A DNA stretch of 64,000 nt from NCBI RefSeq assembly GCF_000276665.1, contig NW_004955436.1, positions 21,482,922-21,546,921 of the forward strand, written 5' to 3'. The notes under the pieces are model-generated. The model made no database searches and was not told the DNA's origin. It saw only the letters and a list, made by a program, of their open reading frames with translations. Both the position numbers and the translations under genes were made by a program. Every line of letters starts with the position of its first letter. Positions within the stretch are counted from its first letter, which is position 1. This DNA is from Chinchilla lanigera (Eukaryota > Chordata > Mammalia > Rodentia > Chinchillidae). Below are positions 22,899 to 34,785 of the stretch, in pieces.

Positions 22899-23085
22899 AT
22901 GCCTGGTGTGGTGGCACACACCTATAATCACAGCATTCAGGAGGCTGAGGCAAGAGGATCGTTGTGAGTTTGAGACCAGCCTGGGCTACAAAGTAAGCTC
23001 AAATCCAGCCTGAACTGCATAGCGAGATCCTGTCTCAAAAAGACCAAAAAAAAAAAAAAAAAACCCAAAAAACAAAAAACCAGAA
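22899..23085 (+). repeat. B1 SINE with internal duplication
   Basis: Full B1 body, duplicated 'agcctg' block and a long A-rich tail. 'ggtatgc' precedes it (22892-22898) and recurs shortly after the tail, a probable TSD. Confidence 0.93.
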
Positions 23086-23199
23086 AATGGGTATGCTTGG
23101 TTTGCACTCAAAATTATTTCCTCATTAATAGATACCATACATACTGTTTTCTTTGTGCAGTGTACACTGATTTTCAGCAACATATTTATTTTATTTCAG

Positions 23200-23770
23200 T
23201 TATAAAATTGATCTCTTTTGTAAATGTACCTAATATGTACAAAATAGAAGGAAAACAACTGAAAGCAGAAAAATAACTTGATAAAGACTTGGAGTAAAAT
23301 ACAGTGCATTTTGAAATAAGATTTTACTAGGTTCAGAAGTCTCTTGCACCATAGCAATAATATTAACGCACATTCAGTGGATAAATTTTAAAAATTGAGA
23401 AATGAAAATAAAATAAGCATTTGACTCAACAAAGTAAATTAAAAATAGGTGGAAGGGATAAATAAAAATGAATGTAGAAACTAATTAATTAGAAAGCAAG
23501 TATATAAACTTGAAGGTAAAAGTTAATGAGCTTGACCACCTTTATATAAAAGATTTCTATTAAATAAGGCAGCCTCGACCAAGTTAAGAGCCATCTAATA
23601 TATTAAGAAAAGTTATTTGCAGTATTTATAACCGACAAGTGATAACATCTAGCAAATACAAAGATCTCTCAGTTACAAAGATGACTAACAACATCAACTC
23701 CCTGCACAACAAATAAAATTCCTAGAAGAGAGCAAGCAAGAAGCCAAGAAAGAGAGAGAAGAACTGACAG
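23200..23770 (+). mobile_element. Ancient L1 ORF2 fragment, sense
   Basis: 'gttatttgcagtatttataaccgacaagtgataac … aaatacaaagatctctcagttacaaag' matches the late ORF2 pattern of old L1 elements. The preceding A-rich stretch fits earlier ORF2. Ends are unclear. Confidence 0.5.
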
Positions 23771-24589
23771 CCAGCATCGCCTCAACAGAGATCCAAACAC
23801 ACTGGAAGTCGGACTACTTCAGTGAGAATCTGGAGAAACCACCCCACTCCCAGAAAAATGGTAAATCATTAGAAAATCAGGTATTACCGCATTTTAGTTG
23901 GGATGTGCAGAAAATGAGGCCTGCCTTACATTGCAATTGAGTTGTAAATTGGTGCAGCCTCTTTCAAGGCAGCTAAGAAATAACTGGAGAAATGGCATGA
24001 GGCCTCATGATGCTGGCTCTTCTGGGTGTGACCCATGGATGGTAAGTACAATGGTGTCCCTGTAAGGAGAACTGCCTTCAGGTCCCTTACCTGAGTGTAA
24101 GGGAGTGTACTTGGCAAAGTGTACTTACCAAGAGTGTACTTGGCAAAAGTCTTTCAGCTGGATTTGCATTGTTATGCAAACTAGGCCCTTGGTATCTTTC
24201 AGGGAGATGAAACTTGGTGATGTGTATCAGCTCTTCAGCCTTTGCTGTCCTGGTATACACTCATGACAAACTGTCACACAATTCTGAGGGATGCATTAGA
24301 GGATATTCATTGAAGAAATGTGCATGGGAGCTGGTGTCCATCCCTAGGGTCATGGGTCAATAGCATATGGCTCATGTGTACCATAAACTACTACAGAGTT
24401 GTTAGGAGACATGGAACAGAATATCAGAATGGTCAGTTGATGGTCCTCTGGAAACGGTCACATCTAGTGCCTAGAACCTGTGCAGCTATCATTCACTTAA
24501 TAACTGTGAGAAGCGGAGATCGTGTTAGATCACCCAGGCAGGATGCATATCAATGTTTCTTAACAGAGGGAGGCAGAGGGAGGAACAGT

Positions 24590-24815
24590 CGGTGGTAGGA
24601 GACGTGATAAAGAACCAAGAGGTTGGAGGAGGCAGGGTCCTGGGAAGCCGGCAGAGCCTCCAGGAAGAACTAGTTCTGTGGACCTTGGCTTAGCCCACTG
24701 ACACTGAGTTTGGACCTCTGACTTCCAGAACTCTAAGAGAATCATCATTTTACTGTTTGAAGCCACTAAGTGTGCAATCATTTGTTGCAGCAGCAATAGG
24801 ATTCTAATGTATTCA
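24590..24815 (+). mobile_element. ERVL-MaLR-type LTR 3' part (MLT1-like)
   Basis: 'acctctgacttccagaactctaagag', then 'gtttgaagccactaagtgtgcaatcatttgttgcagcagcaataggattctaat' is the conserved 3' end of MLT1-type LTRs. The 5' part is not delimited. Confidence 0.7.
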
Positions 24816-24981
24816 TACAATGTGGATAGATTTTTAGATTGCAGAGTAGGGTGAAATAAAGGAAAAATACTGTATTCTTCTAGAAAATTTTGAGGGTCCT
24901 ATACAGAAAAATTATAGTAATAGGTCATGAAGAAAAAGTATGATTAACTCATATCTCTATAGTAGACATCCTTGGTAATTC

Positions 24982-25018
24982 AGAGAGAGAGAGGAAGAGA
25001 GAGAGAGAGAGAGGAGAG
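24982..25018 (+). repeat. (GA)n microsatellite, imperfect
   Basis: 'gagagagagaggaagagagagagagagag' run. Confidence 0.9.
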
Positions 25019-25054
25019 AATGGCTATAAAAATAGAGGTGGCTCTGTGAAAAGA

Positions 25055-25660
25055 CTACTACATGAAAATGCAAATCAAAGCTACACTGAGATCCCATTCC
25101 ATCCCAGTCAAAATGGTTATCATCAAGAATATAAAAAATTGTAAATGCTCATAAGGATGGGACTTGGGGAGCCCTTCTACAATGCTGGTGGGAATGTACA
25201 TTAGTACAGTCACTATGGAAATCAGTATGGAAGTTCCTGAAGAAAACTAAAAATAGAGCTACCATTTGACACAGGAGCTATACAACCCCTTGGTATACAG
25301 CCACAGTAATTAAACTCAGTGTACTCTAGGACTGCCTGTACACCCAGGTTGCTTGTGCTATGTTCATAATAGCCAAGCCTAGGTGTCCCTGGAGCCAGCT
25401 TATGGAAATATGTGTCCATCAACAGATGCCTGGATAAAGAAAATGAGGTACACATGCGGGATGGAGCATTCTTCCGGCACAAGAAGAAATGAACTTCTGT
25501 CGTTTACAAGGAAATGGGTGGATCTAAAGATCATGGTATTGAGTGAAGTAAGCCAGACACAGAAAGATGGATATTGCATGTCCTTCCTGATATGTGGTCT
25601 CTAAAAAGAATGACAGTAAAGTGAAAGGGAGACTATTATGAAGCAAAAGGAAAGGACTGA
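25055..25660 (+). mobile_element. L1 3' end (end of ORF2), sense
   Basis: 'aatgcaaatcaaagctacactgagatcccattcc', 'caatgctggtgggaatgtacattagtacagtcactatggaaatcagtatgg', 'gtgtccatcaacagatgcctggat' and 'gtattgagtgaagtaagccagac' are the hallmarks of L1 ORF2 C-terminal coding and 3' UTR. It is interrupted by stops and clearly dead. 3' UTR sequence may continue to about 25880. Confidence 0.9.
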
Positions 25661-25880
25661 AAGGGCATTATGCACGCTAAACACTCCCAGGTGTGAACCT
25701 GGAGGAGAGGGTGGCACAGGGGGTAATGGGTGGGTAAGAGTGGTCACGATATGTTATGTGCATGTACAGATCTGTCAGGATGAAGCCCGTTAAACTGTAT
25801 AACCAGTGACAAAGACTGGGACACACACGCAGATGACCGAGAAAAGCAGTATGAACTTGAAGAAAAGGGAAAAAACAATA

Positions 25881-28582
25881 ATACACCATTTGGTGTAAGA
25901 AATGGGTTTTGACCACAGAAACAGAGAAACTTGGAAATGAAATACTATTTATGGCATTCAGCACATAAATGACTATTTAGGTGAAATAATAACTTTTAAG
26001 TGGGGGGATTATAACCCACCAAAATTGACTCAACAAAATAGCTAACGGGCAAACAAATGACAAACAAGTCAGAAAAAAACTATAGAGGAATTTAAAACAT
26101 TCTCTAAAACCTAATCCTCCTAAAGCAAGATTCTGATATTTTGAAAGACTGATTCCATCAATACTTTCAAATGAGAGATGATTTCTAGGCTACTAAATCT
26201 CCTCTAAACCATAGAAAATGATGGAAACCTTCTGTCTTACTTCCAATAATAAACCCAGCTGAGTGGTGGAATTAGGCATCTTTATTTAGGAATCAGGTGA
26301 CCTGCTTTCCAAGCATGCATATTCTGCTTGTACATCATCTCAGGCAACTCATCTAATATCCCCCAGCCTGTGCCTCCATCTATCAAACAGGGGCTTAATA
26401 AATATTAGTGTCAGCTCCACCCTTCATCTCCCCGGCCTTTCTCAGAGCCTCACTGTCAGGTTTGCTTCTTGTTTTCCTCCCTTACGTGCAGGCTGCAGCC
26501 AGGGTCAGCTGCAGAACCAGTTCTGACTGAGAATAGCCTGAGTGCTATTGTTCCATCTTTCCAGTCCTTGGCAGGCTTGGTCCTTGTGACGTGCACAGCT
26601 ATGGATGGTGAAGTGGCTGGGCTGACCACTAAGTGCCACCACTGCTTCCTAACAGCCCAGGTGATGCCCACCTGTTCGCTTGACTCTAAAATAGCATCCT
26701 GCCTGTCCAGCTGCCGACTCTCTGTAACTCATCTGCTGCTCACTGCAGTGTGAATCATTTGCATAAATTATGTGGCGACTCCTGAGTCCCTTGGGCATCA
26801 CTTCTTGATCTTCTGAGTTTCAGGGTGCAACCAGACTGTGCAAAATTTGTTCATTTGTCTCCAAAAGCAATCTGGCCTGGGACTCCTCTCCCAAGCAGGT
26901 GCAGTGTGCTGAATGAATGAAGGGTGTCCTATCACTTTCTGCAGGGTTCTGAGGATTATTACAAAGAACATGTCTAAAGCATATGTGAAAGAGCACCTAA
27001 AATCACAAATAATTTCTCTTGCTGATCATAGAATAGTTGTAAGATTTCCTTTGCATTTCAGATCTCATTTGAAAATTAGTGGATTTTTAAAAGCATGAGT
27101 GTTTTCTAGTTTTATAACTGAACTCAATGATAACTAAGCAGCTAAAATATTTGGTGGCATTTACTTTATATGGGAGGCTGCATTAAACTCTACTCTCTTG
27201 CAAACCCATGTCTGTATTACAGCCATGCTAACGCACGGTCCCAAAATGCTGTATCACCCAGCTGGGCAATAAAAAGTGTTCCACATGGGCTCTGAGAACT
27301 CTGACCCCCGGTCTCCTCTCTCCATCAAGTGGGTGAGAGTTAGAGAGAGGAGACCAGGGGGAAGAATTAAGAGCAAAGGTCAGTTTCATTTAAAATGAAA
27401 CAAGGAGTTGGCTGACAGGGTGCTAAATGAGCTCACTCACTTTGTGGGTTGAATTTTTACCTTAAGCCCAACTTTTCAGAAGCAAAAAGAAGACAACCCT
27501 GGGATACACATTGTGAAACTTGTAATGATGATGTGATACTTTAATTTGGTTAAAATGAATGACAATATAAGTCAGTACAACCTGCGGCTGACACAAATAA
27601 GGAGTTATGCTCAAGTGCGCAAAAGCTTTCCCATGAGCCACTTGTTTTTGGTTTTAATAAGGCTCCGTATCTCTATGTGGGTTGCCAGTAAATTCTTTTG
27701 CTATTTTAACACTAGAAAATAAATGGGAACCTGGAGGTTTTCCCCCGTGAGAAAGCTATTTCTAATACCAAGATTGCGGTAGACAGTAGGGGGATGGGAG
27801 CATGGTGGTGGGAGAAGGCCCCTGAAGACACTTGGGAGTGGAGAGGTAACACCAAGAAGCTCCTGCATTAAAAAAGTTTTTCCTCGTTAGAGTATTTGCA
27901 GCTGGACAGTCTAATAAGCCGGTGGTGTCATCCAAGTATAAAAGTCCTCAGAAGTTACCTAGTCAGAACTCTTCCTAGAATGAATGAGGGAACTAAAGAC
28001 GACAGATGGACTTGCCTAAAATCCCACACTGAGCTGTCTAGTACCTGACCCAAGAGCCCATGTCTACTGCTCACTTTGCCAAACCTCACTGAAATCAAGA
28101 ATAAACACAGCACTTGCATTCTGAATATTTAATATTTTTATGGGACCAAAGAGTCCCATATTTCCCACTCAAGAATGTTCTGCTCTCAAAAACAAAACCT
28201 CCTTACAGGTCTCCCCTACCAATCCAAGCCTACTTAACTTGTTTTCCAGCCAATCATACAGCATGGTTGTCTGACATTAGACAAGCTCCTGAGCTACTCT
28301 GAGTCTCAGTTTCCAGCGTAGACCAAATAGTAGTGCCTGCCTGTTTCGATTGTGATCAGGGGCAAATTAGTTAATATGTGTGAAGGACTTAGAGTAGCAC
28401 CTGCCACACAAGTGTTATACAAATTTAAGCAATGTTTAGAGACATTAATATAAGAAAGGAAAGTGGGGTGGAGTCTAGGAATAAAACAAATTAAGGGAAG
28501 TCCAGCAGGGTGTCCAGTGGATAAGAGAGTGGACAGATGGAGGGAAATCCAAATGAAGGGCATGTAGAATATTTTGATCCCA

Positions 28583-28584
<2 letters not shown>
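25881..28584. other. About 2.7 kb repeat-poor block with conserved-looking sequence
   Basis: No SINE, LTR or gene recognised. A perfect octamer ATTTGCAT occurs at 26757-26764. The section 27120-27740 is AT-rich and varied, with an imperfect hairpin (27305-27361) and a 'gtttcattt'/'aaatgaaac' inverted repeat near 27388-27406. This resembles the texture of conserved noncoding elements, an inference only. Confidence 0.4.

Positions 28585-28624
<40 letters not shown>
28585..28624 (+). repeat. (GT)20 microsatellite
   Basis: About twenty uninterrupted GT units, a likely polymorphic locus. Confidence 0.97.
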
Positions 28625-28626
<2 letters not shown>

Positions 28627-28838
28627 CTGCTGGCAAATTGCATCTTCAGTTGTCCAGGTATCCAGGTATTGTATTATGATCATGACTGAGATGTTATATT
28701 TTGATGTTCAAATTTCCAACTCCTGACCTCTCTCACTCAGTTAAAGCTCTGCATTGCCAGCAGTTTATCTGGTTATCCACCATCCTCTCAGCACAGCGCG
28801 AGTTCCCTTTTGTGGAGCCACCTCTGTCCAAAGGCTTT

Positions 28839-28947
28839 TTTTTGTTTGTTTGTTTGTTTTTTGTTTTTTCTCCGGTACCGGGAACCAAACTCACGACCTT
28901 GCGCTTGCCAGGCAGGCGCTTTTGCCGCTAAGCTAAATCCCCAGCCC
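28839..28947 (-). repeat. Young ID SINE, antisense, with 11-bp TSD
   Basis: The plus strand reads T-rich tail, 'ccggtaccgggaacc', 'cgcttgccaggcaggcgc' and 'gctaaatccccagccc'. It is flanked by identical 'ccaaaggcttt' at 28828-28838 and 28948-28958. tRNA-like internal promoter boxes are intact. Confidence 0.95.
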
Positions 28948-29204
28948 CCAAAGGCTTTATTTACACCACGGAGAACCCTCCTCCAGTCATTCAGGCTTAA
29001 GAGCGGTACTGCTCTGCAATTCCTTTTCTCTTAGAAGTCAAACATGAATGTGTGCTGGTTATGTGGTCTTGGAGTAGGATATTTATATTTCTGATCTTTG
29101 TTTCCTTATCTATAAATTGTAGTCAATTTTTTTGTAGTCAACTTTGAGTACCTCATAAGGGTCGTTGGAAGAGATAATACCACTCTAGTAGTAGTGACAG
29201 CTGA

Positions 29205-29345
29205 TAACAAATGTATTATTAGACTTAGTAATAATATAACAGTAATAATATAGTGACTAACATTTATTGAACTCAGCCCTGTCTCATTTATTCCCCAAAA
29301 GCACTCAAGAAGAAGGCTGTATTTTTATCTTTAGGTCACAGAATA
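29205..29345 (+). repeat. MIR SINE fragment
   Basis: 'agtgactaacatttattgaactcagcc … ctcatttattccccaaaagc … gaataagaaaatgaggctt' follows MIR order with a deletion. Confidence 0.55.
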
Positions 29346-32094
29346 AGAAAATGAGGCTTCATCTCACTTATCATTCACCAAATGTTTATAGAGTGCTGGT
29401 CCGTGCCACACCCTCTCAGGAAACCTGAGTTTCCTGGCCGGTATTTAAAGCGATATTTAACCAGTATTTGAAGCAGGGTCCTCGTTCTCACGGAACTTAC
29501 CTCTTCTTGGGAAAAACCAGGCCAACAGGTGAAACAATGGCAAGACCGTGCAGAGCCCTGCGAAGGAAACAGCGGTCTTGTGAGAGCATAGCGGACCGGC
29601 CGGCCTGTTCTCCAGGGAGGAGTCAGAGTGGGAAGGGGTTCCTCCTTCCTGCAAGAAGGAGCTGGGATGCTGAAGACTCACAGGCAGGTATGGGTGCGAG
29701 GAGGGAGGGGTGAGGGAGCTGGAGGAAGGGGAGCCGACCCCGTGTGAAGACCTCTGGTGCCCTTCGGCTGGCAGGAGCCGGGAGCTCACTCTCATGAGGT
29801 GTGAAGGCTGCAGAGTGCAGGCTGGGCAGTGAACGGTCTCCCTGGGACTCCGGCACGGTGGAAGGCTCACAGGGTGTTACAAAGAAAGCGAGGACCCTGA
29901 TGGGCAGCTACTGGGGTCTCCAGGGCAGAGTTGTGGCTGCTGCAACCAAAGGAGCCAGGGGAGATGGATAGAAATACGGGGGAGGGACCTACTTCTGAGG
30001 TAGGGTCCTCGGGAGCTGCTGGTGCCTGTGGGGGAAAGTGAGAGGAGCGGGACCAGGAAGAGGTTTTTAGCTCAGCTCCAGGAAGAGGCAGCAACAACAA
30101 TGGTGCGGGAGGACTGCAGCTGAAAGAGGTTCTGGGGACAGAGATGGGATATGAAAGTGGAGCAGGCATTCGGATGAAGAAGTCAGCTGGGGGGCTGCCC
30201 GCGGGTATCTGGGTGAAAGGTCTGGCAGGAGCATAGAGGACTGTTGCCGCGTGCATCACGGCGCTTGGAGCCTTTGGCCTGGAGGAAAAAGCGCACACAG
30301 AGCAGAGGGGCTTCTTGGCCCTGAGCCCCGTGAAACCTTCACACACGTGGGCCAGGCCGAGGAGGAGCGCCAGACAAACTGCTCCTCTGTCCTCAGTCAG
30401 TGCGGAGCGAAGCTTGATGAAGGTGCCATGGGTGTGGGGAGCCGCGGAGCTGCTGCAGAGACAGCTCCGTCCCTGCGACCCGAGTTCTGCACCCTGGACT
30501 CCTCAGCCGCAGGTTTAAGGCCAGCTGAGTGGCTCTGCTCTCCTTCTCCTACCTGCAACTGCCCAGTAGGTACTCCTAAACTTCCACAACTGACCCCGTT
30601 ACAGATGCCTGCAGGGCGCTGTTGATGACCATAACTGCCCCAAAGTTTGTACCACAAACACTAAGCGCTTGCTTGCTGTGAGGCCCCTCTTCCAATCTGG
30701 GGTGAGACTCCAAAGAACACAATTGGTGACATTCTTGCCGGTGTGGCGCTGCCCGCGAGGAAGGGGTTTCTCTCTTCCAGCTTCCTCATAGCCTTCCCCG
30801 GGGATCCTATGCATCGCACCCCATAAAAGTTCCCTTGCTTCTTCCCTTCTTCAGTTATTCAGCTCCTCCATTTCCATAGAGCCAGCCAGTCTAAAAATAG
30901 CACCTCACGCTCCCACACGTGAGCACCCATCTGCGTAAATGTAAACACTGGCCTCTGGCCGCTGGTCAGAGGGCGCGTGTGCTCCAAACAGAGCTCGACA
31001 CGGAAACCTCACCGCCAGCCCAGCCACACTCACACCCGTCAAAGAGGTAACGCTGCGGAACCAGACGCCCAGAGAGGAGACAGGAGCCTGAGCTTTGGAG
31101 ATGAACGCAGGGCCAAATGGGCACCGGAGAGAACAGGGTGGAGCTAGAGGAGAGGGAGTGGAGAGTAAATGGATACCAAAACAACTTGAGCACACCCGAC
31201 AGAATGTTAAACCTCACAGAGTCCCAGAGCCCTTCCGACGGCTGAGCGCCCACGCCTAGCTCATTAGCTATTGTCAAGACCCGAAAGCTGTGACAGCCAC
31301 ATTTTCTCAGGACCTGAAGCTCAAGATAAGGTGCGTGCAAGGAAGGTCACGTCACCCTCAGCAAGCACAGGCTATATTAGGGAAAGTCCTCTGAGTGTTA
31401 ACCTAATTAACCCTAAACCCTTCCCAACCACGTAGATTAGGCTAATGCTCATCTATGGGGTTACAGGTAATTCCCTCACATGCTTACCTGTTGCTACAAA
31501 TAGTGCCCATTACTGCAACCAACCTGGACACACAGTGAACTGTGATTTAGTACACATATGACTCTTTTACACTGCTGAACAGCGGGATGCCGGTGACGTC
31601 CCTTACATTCCAGCAGATGGAGCCATAGCCTGGAAGTGCTGCGTGTACTTCCTATCTGATGCCCACCCCTCAAAGCCAGTAAATAAGCACAGGGAGAGAG
31701 GTAAGGAGGAAAAAAAAAGAATTAAAAAAAAAAAAAAAAAAAGAGAACACGACCGGGTACAGAACTATTCTGCAGTTGTACAAATGCCTGGCCCACCGTC
31801 CAGCCCACAGCACATACTCAACAGGAATGAAAACGTGTAACGTGCTGTGAGGACCAAAGTGTAGCTTGAGTTGACTGAGTAGCAGGCTTCCTCTCCTTGT
31901 TCTGCTCTAGTTTCATCGCCTGCCCCTTTGATCGTCTGTATCTCGTGCCCTTTGGACACTCACCTCCCTTCAAAATGTCAAGGAGAAATTCTGTGAAACT
32001 TGTCTGAAAGGGTCAAACTGATGTCAAGGGGAAGTGCTGGGAAAGACATGTGATAAAAATAGCCCGGTAGAGGTTCCCACCTGTCTCCCAGCGT
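29346..32094. other. About 2.7 kb without recognised genes; GC-richer centre
   Basis: The part 29460-31330 is GC-richer with scattered CpGs and open frames of 95-160 codons on both strands that overlap and lack recognisable domains. A poly-A/A-rich stretch lies at about 31710-31742. Possible unrecognised regulatory or transcribed sequence. Confidence 0.45.
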
Positions 32095-32275
32095 GGACAG
32101 GCCCTGGGTAGTGTCTCTTGAAGTGTTTCCCCAGTTGTCTGCATGAGAATCATCCGGGTTGTTAGTCAAAAATTCCAGTTCCCAGGTCACATCCAAGGAA
32201 TCTGAATCAATGCTCCTGGGCTTGTGGACCCCAAGTGGTTCTACAAGGCCAACCCTGAGAATCTCATTCCAGAGG
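32095..32275 (+). mobile_element. hAT-Charlie-type MITE relic
   Basis: 'gcatgagaatcatccgggttgttagtcaaaaattcc', 'ccaaggaatctgaatcaatgctcctggg' and 'accccaagtggttcta' follow a common mammalian hAT MER family ('…catcagaatcacctgg…gaatctgattc…'). Ends are eroded. Confidence 0.6.
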
Positions 32276-33189
32276 AATGAGAGCCACAGTCTCTTTCCTC
32301 AGTCCTGAAATCTAAAGACTACTGAAAATTCTAAAAAGTGGAAGTTTTTTCTAACACAGTTTGGGAGCAAAATCTGACCCAGGAAGTGACACGCAATTGT
32401 ATGTTTCTTATTTGCTGCATATGATGTGAACTTTTCTGCACTCTGCCGCAGAAATTTTAATGTGTTTGATTACCAAGTGCTGCCCTGGACCTTCCTGGGG
32501 TGATCGTGGGGTGTCTAGCAGGTATACTACATTGTCTTTCTGAAACCCAAAGACTTTTTGAACTCAGAAACGCACATGGCCTCAAGGGTGTCAGAGAAGG
32601 GTCACCTGTACTGCCTTTTAGGTGGTAGGTGAAGCTGGTATATTTGGGTCTGGTGATTTTCTAAAAGGCCTAATAAAATAATATTGAATTGGAAGCTCAG
32701 AGACTTCATCTCCTTGGACCTCAGTTCTTACCTCTGAATATGAAGAAAGATGAGGCCTTCTATCTAAAATTTTGATTTTCACACCTTCTTGCTCTCTGAA
32801 AGAAATTTTACATTGCTTATTATGCAAAGATTAGGTTGTGATGTCTCTCTTTTTTTGGCGCTGACTCTTTTTTATAAACAAGTTTAAAAAGGTAAAAATC
32901 TTCCTGTCTTTTATGAGACCATTCCTCTAACCCCTGAGCTACGGAGCCATTCCTGTGTCTTTTAAGCTTCTAGACAGATCCACAGGACCTCTCTCTGTGA
33001 TGTGGTGGTGGGGCATTTGCTCATGTTCTACGGAGAGTCTGCTAAATTACTGTACTCAACAAAACTAATAGGAAGCTAAGAGAATACAGAAGTAGCCTTG
33101 AACTCCAGAGAGTACTGTGTAGACATAATATAAAAATAGAGCAACAAAAAAGAACTCAATTTTGCTCAAAAAACAATAGGTCAAAACAT
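32276..33189. other. Unique sequence
   Basis: No gene or repeat recognised apart from short A/T tracts. Confidence 0.5.
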
Positions 33190-33500
33190 TTCCCCTTAAC
33201 AATGTATGTATTGAAGACCTAACCTCCAGTACCTTAGCATGTGATCTTATTTGGGAACAGGGATTTTACAGAGATAATCAAGCTAAAATGAGGTCATTAA
33301 GATGGGCCCTAATCCAGTGTGACTGGTGTCCTTAGAAGAGAGAAAGAGGTGGGTGCAGGCACGGTCAGAGAGAACACACTGTGAAATGGGGACCAAGGAG
33401 AGGGTCTGCAACAGACCTTCCCTCCCAGGCCTCCCAAGGAGCCAACCTGCCAATGCCTGGCTCTTATACGTCCAGCATCCAGAACTGTGATGCAGTGGGG
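33190..33500 (+). mobile_element. MLT1-type LTR (ERVL-MaLR)
   Basis: 'aagacctaacctccagtaccttagcatgtgatcttatttgggaacaggg … ataatcaagctaaaatgaggtcattaagatgggccctaatccagtgtgactggtgtcctta … ccagaactgtga' is a clear match to the MLT1 LTR pattern along its whole length. No internal region is seen. Confidence 0.9.
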
Positions 33501-33684
33501 TTCTGTTTTTAACTCTGCTGATCGGTGGTCCTCTGTCCTGGCAGATTTAGCAATAGAAGGTGTAATGTCTAGTCCAAAGGCAGAGATCTATGATCTCCAG
33601 TGTGTGCATCTGGGCACTTGATTCACTGCTGGTGTTGTTTCTGCTCCATTCATTTCTGTTTCATTTTAAAATTCTTTCAATTAA

Positions 33685-33795
33685 TTTTTTTTTCTTTCTA
33701 GAGTAAGTAACTTCTCTAAAAGCAGGCAATTTGTAAGTAACTTTCTTTTTTTTTCTTTCTAGAGTAAGTAACTTCTCTAAAAGCAGGCAATTTGT
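33685..33795 (+). repeat. Perfect 50-bp direct duplication with 11-bp spacer
   Basis: 33685-33734 and 33746-33795 appear identical: nine T, 'ctttctagagtaagtaac', then 'ttctctaaaagcaggcaatttgt'. The spacer is 'aagtaactttc'. Identity implies a recent local duplication, or an assembly artefact. Confidence 0.93.
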
Positions 33796-33865
33796 CAAAA
33801 ATTGAGCTGAAATTTGATACAGAGAAATCTAACTCTAAATTCTAAACCCTTCTAATTAAAACTGT

Positions 33866-34028
33866 CAGCCTAGAGTGGTGGCACACTTCTGTAATACCAG
33901 AATTTGGGAGGCTGAGGCAGGAAGATCCCTGTGAATTGGAGGCCAGCCTACGCCAAATAGTGAGTTCGAGGCCAGCCTGAACTACATGAGATTGTGTCTC
34001 AGAAAACCAAAAAAATAAGAAATAAAAT
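33866..34028 (+). repeat. B1 SINE with internal duplication, diverged
   Basis: 'gtggtggcacacttctgtaataccagaatttgggaggctgag … ggccagcctacgccaaatagtgagttcgaggccagcctgaactacatg' with an A-rich tail that supplies the target site of the next element. Confidence 0.9.
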
Positions 34029-34352
34029 AAAATAAAATTGCCACCTGCTGGGTATGGTGGCACACACCTGTATTCCCAGCACTTGGGAGGCTGAGGCAGG
34101 AGGATTGCCACAAGTTCAAGGCCAGCCTGGGCTACAAAGTGAGTTCAAGGCCAGCCTGAACTACATAGTGAGACCCTCTCTCAAAAACAAAACAAAAAAG
34201 CAAAAAAAAAAAAAAAATCTTCTTAAATTTAAAAAGTTAAAAGAAGGGCTGGGGATATAGCTCAGTGGTATAGCTCTTGCTTGGCAGGTGCAAGGTCCTG
34301 AGTTCAGTTCCCAGTACCAATAAATAAATGTTTAAAGAAAAATAAAATTGCC
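34029..34352 (+). mobile_element. B1-ID composite within one 14-bp TSD
   Basis: A B1 (about 34048-34225), a short A/T-rich linker and an ID (34247-34330, 'gggctggggatatagctcagtgg…ttcccagtacc') lie between identical 'aaaataaaattgcc' copies at 34029-34042 and 34339-34352. The shared outer TSD suggests they moved as one transcript. An alternative is two insertions with one TSD obscured. Confidence 0.75.
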
Positions 34353-34622
34353 TCCTTAAAGTTCATATGCTGTTTAGCTTTCACAAATGCAAATAAAGGT
34401 TATCAATTTCTCTAGAAATAGAATTGATGAGAAGTTTTACTTTAAAGTCAAACATTTAGAAGTTTTAAGCCCAAAGTCTAAAAGAGCATCTGTACTTAGT
34501 GTAACAGAATGTAAAGAATATATAAAGAGATGACAATACCTTAATAGACCAATGTGCCATGTAAAACATGTGTGTCAGAGAAGTGGAGTAAGAAAAGTCT
34601 TGAAATCTTAACAGTGAAAGAT

Positions 34623-34785
34623 GACAGGAGTGGTGGTGCACGTCTGTAGTCCCAGCATTCGGGAGGCTGAAGCAGGAGGATCACTGCAAAGTTCCAGGTC
34701 AGCCTGGGCTACAGAGTGAGCTCAAGCCCAGCCTGAACTGCATAGCTGGACCTTGTCTCAAAAGGACAAAAACAGAACAAAACAA
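34623..34785 (+). repeat. B1 SINE with internal duplication
   Basis: 'caggagtggtggtgcacgtctgtagtcccagcattcggg … cagcctgggctacagagtgagctcaagcccagcctgaactgcatagc'. 'acagtg' plus 'aag' on both sides is a possible TSD. Confidence 0.93.

Noticed and set aside
27305..27361. Calling the hairpin a miRNA gene
   Set aside because: The stem is only about 17 bp with a large loop. Without expression or conservation data it stays a structural observation.
30251..30625. 124-codon plus-strand frame and overlapping 159- and 86-codon minus frames
   Set aside because: Overlapping frames on both strands without domain similarity point to GC composition rather than coding.
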